The notes under the pieces are model-generated. The model saw only the letters and a list, made by a program, of their open reading frames with translations. It did not search any database and was not told the DNA's origin. Made by a program: the position numbers and the translations under genes. Below are positions 1-6,132 of a stretch of DNA of 64,000 bases, one piece after another. The DNA is from Novosphingobium barchaimii LL02 (GTDB taxonomy: Bacteria > Pseudomonadota > Alphaproteobacteria > Sphingomonadales > Sphingomonadaceae), in contig NZ_KQ130460.1 in assembly GCF_001046635.1 (NCBI RefSeq), positions 1 through 64,000 on the forward strand, in the 5' to 3' direction. Each line of letters opens with the position of its first letter. Position 1 is the first letter of the stretch.

Positions 1-165
1 TGTAGGCGCTTGCAACCGTAGCAGCTTCTGCTCGCAAACAGCGCCTTTTCCTGCCCAGATTACCTGACAACGAGCCGACTATGCTGCTCACGCTATCCGA
101 CAATGTGCTCGCCATCATCCGCGTCTGCTCGCAAACGGCAAAGGGCCGCTCATGGTATCTGCCAA
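1..165 (+). repeat. Left terminal inverted repeat with transposase-binding motifs
   Basis: This is the left end of the transposon. Compared base by base with the reverse complement of 5469-5633 it aligns without gaps. The block 81-138 differs at only two of 58 positions. The motif CTGCTCGCAAACRG occurs at 28-41 and again at 124-137, with a weaker partial copy (CTGCTCACGC) near 83. Repeated motifs within each end are typical of transposase-binding sites in Mu, Tn7, Tn5053 and Tn552 relatives. Confidence 0.9.
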
Positions 166-179
166 CTACAAAGTCGAGA

Positions 180-632
180 TTAGCAGTCATTTGCTGATGC
201 GCGATGCTCACGCAGCTTTGTGGAACCCAAGATCAGAAAGTACACGATGGGGCAAACCACCATCAGCATCACTGCTGGATCGGTAGCCCATCTCGTTGGG
301 CCATCGCTGTCCGGCTCACTTGCTACCGCGAGCATGAGCGCGATTGATCCTCGCACAGCGGCGTAGGTGGCAGGAACAAGCAGGATGTGGAGAAGCCACC
401 CGTAGCGGAACCGCATGGCGCCAAACCAGCAGAGTACAGCTATGGCGGGTGGAGCGAGTGTGGCGGCTACGAAGCCGCAGAACCAAATGGCAAACCCTGC
501 CGGAGTCAGCGTATCGCGATAGTAGCTGGCGATCCCATCCGGTCGCAATCCGAGAGCGACGAAAGAGCCTGCGACGACAACGGCACCCAAAGCCGTCAGT
601 CCGACGCCACGCAATGTCCCGTGTCTCGGCAT
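180..632 (-). CDS. Small multi-pass membrane protein of unknown function (transposon cargo)
   Basis: I do not recognise the family. The 150-residue product has about four hydrophobic spans: one near the N terminus, two around the middle and one near the C terminus, ending in a short basic tail. I chose the ATG at 632, which lies 28 bases after the stop of the upstream gene at 661. The frame is open further to a TTG at 707, but that start would overlap the upstream gene by 47 bases and has no clear ribosome site. It lies inside the transposon near its left end and is probably co-transcribed with the ACP-like membrane protein gene at 661-1353. Confidence 0.6.
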   Translation of the reverse strand: MPRHGTLRGVGLTALGAVVVAGSFVALGLRPDGIASYYRDTLTPAGFAIWFCGFVAATLAPPAIAVLCWFGAMRFRYGWLLHILLVPATYAAVRGSIALMLAVASEPDSDGPTRWATDPAVMLMVVCPIVYFLILGSTKLREHRASANDC

Positions 633-660
633 CAATCTATGCAATCCAGTAAGCCATTGA

Positions 661-1353
661 TCAGGCTGCTCGCACTTTGGCTCGGAAGAAGGTCGTTTCC
701 GACCCAATCAGATCGGGGTCGATCCCGCTCTCCTCGGCGGCCAGTTGCTGGATGATCCGCCAAATCTCGGGGGCGGTGAGGCGCGCGCCGTCGCGGGCAA
801 GCCTGCCACGGTTCTGCTCCGTGACCAGTCGGGCGAGATCGCCGATAGTGTCGCACCTCCGAGGTAATCGCCGGCGGTCGAGGTGCCGTAACCATAGCCC
901 CGCGTAGGCGCTCGCTCCAGCAGCGAAGATGCGAAGGGGAGGTGCCAGCGTCGTGAAGGCGAGGATCGCGACCGCGACAGCGAAGCAGAGACCACTGACA
1001 ATCCCAAGCCATCCGGCTCGCGTCGCCGGCATCTTGAGGTCGGTATCGGCTTCCAGGTCGCTGAACGCTTGGCGCAGCTTCCCACCGATCAGCGGCGCCA
1101 ACGGCGCATCCGGCCCGACGTGCCGGCCAAGCCCGAGCGCGCGTCGAAGCCTGTAGAACGTCATCTGCGTGGCGCATGTCGTGCCGCCCCCGCTGTAGGC
1201 TGCGACATGCGCGACGACATGGTCACGCACCTCGCCGAACGTTGTCCAAGGCAGGTTCGAGCGCAGGCGCAGATCGAAGGTGCGCTCGATTGCGAGGAAG
1301 AAGTCGGTGTCGTCGCCATCACCGACCCAGCCAACCGTATCGAGCACCTGCAT
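661..1353 (-). CDS. Membrane protein with acyl-carrier-like N-terminal segment (transposon cargo)
   Basis: The 230-residue protein of unknown function starts at an ATG preceded by GAGGAG at good spacing. The N-terminal 45 residues (GDGDDTDFFLAIERTFDLRL) resemble the helix II region of acyl carrier proteins or DUF1493 proteins, but the phosphopantetheine serine is not obvious. Two adjacent hydrophobic helices follow around residues 115-155. The last 60 residues (LTAPEIWRIIQQLAAEESGI) form a second soluble segment. It is divergent from the resolvase gene and upstream of the small membrane protein at 180. The pair is unusual transposon cargo, not a recognisable resistance function. The ACP likeness is my reading of the pattern, not a proven homology. 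Confidence 0.65.
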   Translation of the reverse strand: MQVLDTVGWVGDGDDTDFFLAIERTFDLRLRSNLPWTTFGEVRDHVVAHVAAYSGGGTTCATQMTFYRLRRALGLGRHVGPDAPLAPLIGGKLRQAFSDLEADTDLKMPATRAGWLGIVSGLCFAVAVAILAFTTLAPPLRIFAAGASAYAGLWLRHLDRRRLPRRCDTIGDLARLVTEQNRGRLARDGARLTAPEIWRIIQQLAAEESGIDPDLIGSETTFFRAKVRAA

Positions 1354-1373
1354 GAACCCGGCTCCTCAGCGGT

Positions 1374-1489
1374 TCTGCAAAACGACCGTTTCTGACGAGC
1401 CGATCGCCTTGCTGGGCCGGCAACGTAAATCTGCGGGCCGCACTTTGTCAAAACTGTTCTGGAAACCCGCGTCGCAAAACGGTATGCCC
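1374..1489. promoter_or_regulatory. Candidate res site upstream of the resolvase
   Basis: Three imperfect palindromes lie between the divergent cargo and resolvase genes, each built around an AAAAC motif: 1374-1395 (AAAC, 4-base spacer, GTTT), 1445-1464 (CAAAA/TTCTG arms) and 1469-1489. Resolvases of this type usually bind three sub-sites next to their own gene to resolve cointegrates. The grouping and position fit, but the arms are short and the assignment is tentative. Confidence 0.35.
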
Positions 1490-1518
1490 CGCACGAGTTT
1501 GGAGAAGATCAGACGCTC

Positions 1519-2115
1519 ATGCGGGTCGGCTATGCCAGGGTCAGCACCAGCGACCAGAACCCCGAGCTCCAGCTCGATGCGCTGCGGCGGGCCGGCTGCG
1601 AGCGGGTGTTCACCGAAAAGGCGTCGGGCGCGCGCGATGACCGGCCCGAACTGGCGCGCATTCTGGAAGACGTGCTGCGCGCAGGCGACACGCTGGTTGT
1701 TTGGAAGCTCGACCGCCTCGCCCGCTCGCTCAAGAAGTTGATCGCCACGGCCGAGGATCTGGAGCGCGAGAAGATCGGGCTGGTGTCGCTGACCGAGAGC
1801 ATCGACACGACAACGCCGGGTGGCATGCTCACCTTTCACGTGTTCGGCGCCATCGCGCAGTTCGAGCGTGCCCTGATCCGCGAGCGAACTACCGCGGGGC
1901 TAGTGGAGGCGCGCCGGCAGGGTCGCAAGGGTGGCCGCCCATCGGCAATGCGCCCGAGCGACGTCGCCGCGGCACGGGCGATGATGAAGGAGGGCACGTT
2001 GCCGGTGCGCGACATCGCCAAGCGCATGGGCGTGTCGGTCGCGACCCTCTATCGCTATGCAGGCAAGCGCGGCAGCGGTGCATCGATCAAGGAGGCTGCA
2101 ACAGCCCATGGCTGA
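1519..2115 (+). CDS. tnpR: Serine recombinase (resolvase/invertase family)
   Basis: The 198-residue small serine recombinase probably resolves transposition cointegrates at the adjacent res-like site. The N terminus (MRVGYARVSTSDQNPELQL) holds the catalytic serine around residue 9. The arginine motif KLDRLARSLKKL (about residues 74-85) and the segment GAIAQFERALIRERT (about residues 119-133) are hallmark regions. The C terminus has a helix-turn-helix (about 165-185, DIAKRMGVSVATLYRYA). Length is normal for a TnpR/Pin-type enzyme. The stop overlaps the transposase start by eight bases, so the two are translationally coupled. Confidence 0.95.
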   Translation: MRVGYARVSTSDQNPELQLDALRRAGCERVFTEKASGARDDRPELARILEDVLRAGDTLVVWKLDRLARSLKKLIATAEDLEREKIGLVSLTESIDTTTPGGMLTFHVFGAIAQFERALIRERTTAGLVEARRQGRKGGRPSAMRPSDVAAARAMMKEGTLPVRDIAKRMGVSVATLYRYAGKRGSGASIKEAATAHG

Positions 2116-3760
2116 CCGGGCGAAGCGACCGCCTGGAGAGGCGCTGATCGATCTTCGCCGACGGTTGTCGCTGTTGCCCCCACGCGACCCCGGTCGCACC
2201 GAGATCATCGCCCGTGCGGCCGAGGCCTATGGCATCTCCATCTGGACCCTTTACCGGGCGTTGCGCGAGCTGAACCGCCCCAAGTCGGTGCGCCGGTCCG
2301 ACCATGGTGCGACGCGGGTTGCCCCGCAGGCCGAGATGGAGCGCTACGCCGAGATCGTCGCCGCACTGAAGATCAGGACCACCAACAAGAAGGGCCGGCA
2401 CGTTTCGACCGCCCGCGCCATCGAGTTCCTGGAAACCGATGGCGTCGAGACGCCGGAGGGCCTGGTCAAGGTAGCACCCGGCCTGCTGAAGCGGGCGACC
2501 ATCGACCGGCTGCTCCGCTCATCAGGGCTGGACTATGCCCGCGTGACCCGCCCCCACGCAGCCGTTCGTTTTCAGGCGCGGCGATCCAACGAGCTGTGGC
2601 ACTTCGACATGAGCCCGTCCGACCTCAAGCAGGTCGAGGCGCCGCTCTGGATCGAGCAGGGTCGCGGCAAACCCACGCTGATGCTGTTCTCGGCCGTCGA
2701 TGACTGCTCGGGCGTGGTCTACCAGGAATATCGCAGCGTCTATGGCGAGGATGCCGAGTCCGCGCTGCGCTTTCTATTCAACGCCTTCGCCGCCAAGCCT
2801 GAGCCCGAACTGCCGTTCCAGGGCCTGCCGGTCACGATCTACATGGACAACGGCCCGGTCAGCCGGTCGCGCGTGTTCCAGTCGGTGATGGGCAGCCTCG
2901 GCGTGCGCGTCCTCACCCATCTGCCGCCGAAGGCCGACGACCGGCACACCGCGGCCCGCGCCAAGGGCAAGGTCGAGCGGCCGTTCCGCACGGTGAAGGA
3001 GGTGCACGAGACGTTGTACCACTTCCACAAACCCAAGGACGAGGCGGAAGCCAATCTGTGGATGCGGCGTGCGCTGGTCACCTACAACAACGGCGACCAT
3101 CGTTCCGAGCCACACGCGCGGATCGAGCACTGGCTGCGGCACCTGCCCGGCGATGGCGTGCGGGCCATGTGTTCATGGGAGCGGTTCTGCGCCTTCGCTC
3201 GTGAGCCCGAGCGGCGCACCGTTGCGGGCGACGCGACCGTCTCGGTTGAGGGCGCTTCCTACGAGGTCGAGCCCGAGCTCGCCGGCGAGACGGTGACGCT
3301 GCTCTGGGGGCTGTTCGACCAGCAGCTCTTCGTGGAGCATGACGGCAAGCGGCATGGCCCTTACGAGCCGTCGCGCGGCGCCGTGCCGCTCTACCGCTAT
3401 CGCAAGTATCAGAAGAGCCGCGCCGAGGAGCGGCTCGACAAGGTGGTCCGGCTCGCTGACCAGCTGGGGCTGCCCCGCGCGACCGTGACGGGCGGCGACC
3501 GGCCGCTGCCGTCGCTGCCGCCCTCCACCGCAGGGCTCGCGGTGCGGCAAACACCTTTTCCGGAGCCGGCGGTCGAGACGGCATACCCGACCGGGCTCGC
3601 GGCGCGCCACGCCATCGTCGACCAGCTCCGGCGACCGCTCGGCTCGCTGCCTGAGGCAGACCGCGCCTTCATCGACGCGCTGCTGGGCGAAACGCTCGAC
3701 AAGACCATCATCGCTGACCGCATCCGAGAGCGGTTCCAGTCAAGACGGGGGACAAGCTGA
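2108..3760 (+). CDS. DDE (Mu/TniA-like) transposase with rve integrase core
   Basis: This transposase of about 550 residues would cut and join the TGT...ACA ends of the element. The N-terminal third is a DNA-binding region. The integrase core follows with the likely acidic triad in ELWHFDMSP, YMDNGPV and GKVERPF. The C-terminal region resembles the beta-barrel domain of Mu-type transposases. I chose the ATG at 2108, which overlaps the resolvase stop at 2115, over an in-frame upstream start at 2057 inside the resolvase gene. The stop shares one base with the ATG of the ATPase (TGATG). Closest in organisation to Tn552 p480 and Tn5053 TniA. Confidence 0.9.
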   Translation: MADRAKRPPGEALIDLRRRLSLLPPRDPGRTEIIARAAEAYGISIWTLYRALRELNRPKSVRRSDHGATRVAPQAEMERYAEIVAALKIRTTNKKGRHVSTARAIEFLETDGVETPEGLVKVAPGLLKRATIDRLLRSSGLDYARVTRPHAAVRFQARRSNELWHFDMSPSDLKQVEAPLWIEQGRGKPTLMLFSAVDDCSGVVYQEYRSVYGEDAESALRFLFNAFAAKPEPELPFQGLPVTIYMDNGPVSRSRVFQSVMGSLGVRVLTHLPPKADDRHTAARAKGKVERPFRTVKEVHETLYHFHKPKDEAEANLWMRRALVTYNNGDHRSEPHARIEHWLRHLPGDGVRAMCSWERFCAFAREPERRTVAGDATVSVEGASYEVEPELAGETVTLLWGLFDQQLFVEHDGKRHGPYEPSRGAVPLYRYRKYQKSRAEERLDKVVRLADQLGLPRATVTGGDRPLPSLPPSTAGLAVRQTPFPEPAVETAYPTGLAARHAIVDQLRRPLGSLPEADRAFIDALLGETLDKTIIADRIRERFQSRRGTS

Positions 3761-4737
3761 TGCTCGCCGACGTTCAATCCAGCTACGGGCTCGCCCGCCC
3801 GTTCCAAGGCGTCGGCAACTTCGAGACAGAGCATCAGCGCAACCTCGTGCGCGAGGTCTGTGCGGCCGTGCAGACCGGCAGGTTGATCGTCGTCTCCGGC
3901 CTGGTCGGATCGGGCAAGACGCACCTGCTGCGCCGCATCGAGGACGAGCTGGCCCGGGCGGGCAAGGTCGCCGTCGCCAAGTCGCTTGCGGTCGACAAGC
4001 GCCGCACCTCGTTGCCCTCGCTGATCGAGGCGCTGTTCTACGATCTCTCGCCCGGTGACCGTGCCCAGGTGAAGATTCCCAAGCAGGCCGAGCGCCGCGA
4101 GCGCGACCTGCGCGACATCATGCGCAAGGGCAAGCGCCCGGTCGTACTGGTGGTCGACGAGGCGCATGACCTGCACCACAAGACGCTGACCGGCCTCAAG
4201 CGGTTGATGGAGGTGGTGGCTGATGCCGGCGTGCTGCTGTCGGTCCTTCTGGTCGGCCATCCTCGGCTACGCAACGACCTGCGCCGCCCGCAAATGGAAG
4301 AGATCGGCTACCGCACGACCACCTTCGACTATGAGGGCATCGGCGCCGAACGCCGCGACTATGTTGCCTGGCTGCTCGGCGCCTGTGCGGCCGAGGGGGT
4401 CAAGGTTGCCGACTTGATGAACGAGGACGCGATCGACCTCATCGCCGAGCGCCTGCGCACCCCGCTCCAGATCGAGATGCACCTGACACTCGCCTTCGAG
4501 CAGGGCTTCCGCTTCGCTGCCAAGCCCGTCACGGCCGAGATCGTCGAGCAGGTGCTGTCGCGGGCGATTGACGACCTCGAACCCACGCTGACGCGCAACG
4601 GTTACGATGCGGGCGCGCTCGCCAGCCAGCTCAACACCCGGCCGTCCGACATACGCGCGTTCCTCGCCGGAACGCTGGACGCCGAACACACCCGCGACCT
4701 GACCGAGCGGCTCCGCGAAGCCGGTGTGCCGATATGA
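3760..4737 (+). CDS. Transposition AAA+ ATPase (TniB/ExeA-like)
   Basis: This 325-residue AAA+ ATPase most likely acts as the target-selection partner of the transposase, like MuB, TnsC or TniB. Walker A is GLVGSGKTHLLRR (about residues 47-59) and Walker B is VVLVVDEAHD (about 127-136). A sensor-type arginine region follows in ERRDYV. It is annotated in many genomes as an ExeA-family ATPase. Translation starts at the overlap with the transposase stop. No TniQ-like gene follows; the next gene is a lipoprotein, so the element seems to move without TniQ. Confidence 0.9.
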   Translation: MLADVQSSYGLARPFQGVGNFETEHQRNLVREVCAAVQTGRLIVVSGLVGSGKTHLLRRIEDELARAGKVAVAKSLAVDKRRTSLPSLIEALFYDLSPGDRAQVKIPKQAERRERDLRDIMRKGKRPVVLVVDEAHDLHHKTLTGLKRLMEVVADAGVLLSVLLVGHPRLRNDLRRPQMEEIGYRTTTFDYEGIGAERRDYVAWLLGACAAEGVKVADLMNEDAIDLIAERLRTPLQIEMHLTLAFEQGFRFAAKPVTAEIVEQVLSRAIDDLEPTLTRNGYDAGALASQLNTRPSDIRAFLAGTLDAEHTRDLTERLREAGVPI

Positions 4738-4837
4738 TACTGGCTGTCCTCGCCTTGGTATCTCCCGCACGCGGACGCAACGCATGTCGTCTGTGCCACC
4801 GATTGTGGACGTTGCGCTTCTCTCATAGCCTGCCGGC

Positions 4838-5407
4838 ATGAACAGGCATCTTACCGCAGCTTCTTTATCGATCGTCAGCTTGCTCAGCGCGTGCTCGGCC
4901 TCGGCCGAGAGGAGGTTGGAGGGACGAGTCTTCGACATCCCGAGAGCCAACGACATATCCGACAATGATAAGCCGTTCTTTCTACCAGCGCTCGATCCCA
5001 GCGACGGGTTCTCGTTCTACCTAAATCCGAGCGCAAGCTTGCCGGAGCGAAACTTGGTGGGCGTGGCAAGCAAGAAGCGGATGTGTGCCCGCGCAGCGGG
5101 AACAGAGGCGCTTGTCAACTCGACTGTCTGCGCAAGTCGCCCGCTTTCATGGCGCGGCCGAACACTGCGCAAGGTAAGTGATGGTGTTTTCTGGACATAC
5201 CAGTTGCCAGCCGAAGCAGGTCAGAAGCGTCCTCCATCGCTGGCGAGTTGCTCCGCCATGGGCGGAGGCTCGCGGCCGGGGCTCTGCACGGCCAATCTGC
5301 CGTATGACAATCTCGTGCTGACGATTCACTTCCGAGACAATCAGGTCGGCTCGCTCCAGGCATTATACGATCAATCCGTTGCTAGCCTGAGGAAGTGGGA
5401 GCGCTGA
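4838..5407 (+). CDS. Predicted lipoprotein, unknown function (transposon cargo)
   Basis: The 189-residue protein has a lipoprotein signal peptide: a short basic N terminus, a hydrophobic stretch, then the lipobox LLSAC with the acylated cysteine at about residue 19. The mature part contains several cysteines that could form disulfides and no domain I recognise. It lies 100 bp after the ATPase gene and just inside the right end of the transposon, so it is cargo. Its function cannot be inferred from neighbours. Confidence 0.7.
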   Translation: MNRHLTAASLSIVSLLSACSASAERRLEGRVFDIPRANDISDNDKPFFLPALDPSDGFSFYLNPSASLPERNLVGVASKKRMCARAAGTEALVNSTVCASRPLSWRGRTLRKVSDGVFWTYQLPAEAGQKRPPSLASCSAMGGGSRPGLCTANLPYDNLVLTIHFRDNQVGSLQALYDQSVASLRKWER

Positions 5408-5468
5408 TGCTTACGGCAAACCCGGCGGGAACGATCGCTGCCAGACCGCTCACCGGCACTCCTCGCTA

Positions 5469-5633
5469 TTGGCAGAAAGCGAGAACAGGCCTTCTCCGTT
5501 TGCGAGCAGGCGCGGATGATGGCGAGCACATTGTCGCATAGCGTGAGCAGCATGGCCCACCTGCTGTCAGCAAATCTGAGCAGAAATCCGCGCTGTTTGC
5601 GAGCAGAGGCCAGTATCTTTGCAATCGCCTACA
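5469..5633 (-). repeat. Right terminal inverted repeat with transposase-binding motifs
   Basis: This is the right end of the transposon and the inverted partner of 1-165. The two motif copies lie at 5593-5606 and 5497-5510, the same distances from the terminus as on the left. The terminal base is 5633, where the sequence reads CGCCTACA. The disrupted aldehyde dehydrogenase frame begins directly after it. Confidence 0.9.
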
Positions 5634-6071
5634 GCTAGCCAGTGCGGGCGAGACGTTGCGCCCCTGCAGCTTGGTGACCATCCCTGCGTAATACTTCAGG
5701 CCCTGCACCACGCTGCCCACCATCCATTCGGCGAAGGCGATGGGCATGCCGTTGTCGACCACCTCGATCTCCGCGATCGTGCGCGCGTCGCGCTCGAACA
5801 GTTCGGCAAGTTTCCACATTACGTCGGCGCGCTTTTCAGGCGTGAGGCCCTGCCAGCGCCGCTCGTCGAACGCGCGGCGGGCGGCCTGCACCGCGCGGTC
5901 GATATCGCGCGCGTCGCCCTCCGCGACGTGGGCGACGACTGTGCCGGTCGCGGGATTGCGCACCTCGAAGGTCTTGCCCGAAGCGGCATCGTGCCATTCG
6001 TTGTCGATGAACAGGCGGTGCTGTCCGCCGACATGCGCGAGAACGGCTTCGTTGGGATCGTGGAGGGCCAT
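5634..6071 (-). pseudogene. Aldehyde dehydrogenase, N-terminal fragment cut by the transposon
   Basis: About 145 residues of an NAD(P)-dependent aldehyde dehydrogenase remain. The N-terminal pattern is clear: FIDNEWHDA, then VRNPATGTVVAHV, then RAFDERRW and YYAGMVTKLQGRNV. Intact family members have about 490 residues with a catalytic cysteine near 300, so the NAD-binding core and active site are missing here. The frame runs into the transposon end at 5633, after which it encodes unrelated residues to a stop at 5466. The rest of the gene should lie left of position 1. It follows the TonB receptor gene on the same strand after 61 bp, with AAGGA before the ATG, so it was probably the next gene of that operon. 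Confidence 0.9.
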
Positions 6072-6088
6072 GGCGTGTTTCCTTGGTT

Positions 6089-6117
6089 CGGCCCCGCCGC
6101 TTTACGCAGCGGGGCCG
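6089..6117 (-). terminator. Stem-loop between the TonB receptor and aldehyde dehydrogenase genes
   Basis: A perfect 9-bp stem (CGGCCCCGC at 6089-6097 pairing with 6109-6117) surrounds an 11-base loop just after the receptor stop. No T-run follows on the minus strand, so it may stabilise the upstream message or attenuate, and need not be a full terminator. Confidence 0.4.
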
Positions 6118-6132
6118 TGGGGGGAGGGGAGG

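Larger units (their letters stand above)
1..5633 (+). mobile_element. Complete Tn552/Tn5053-like transposon inserted in an aldehyde dehydrogenase gene
   Basis: The first bases of the window (TGTAGGCG...) reappear inverted at 5633 (...CGCCTACA). The two ends align without gaps for about 165 bp, so the element starts at or within a few bases of position 1. Inside are a serine resolvase (1519), a DDE transposase (2108) and an AAA+ ATPase (3760), all on the plus strand with overlapping junctions, plus cargo at 180-1353 and 4838-5407. The set of resolvase, Mu-like transposase and ATPase with no TniQ resembles Tn552; Tn5053/Tn402 have the same core plus TniQ. Immediately right of 5633 an aldehyde dehydrogenase reading frame resumes, which marks the insertion point. 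The target duplication cannot be checked because the left flank lies outside the window. Confidence 0.9.
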
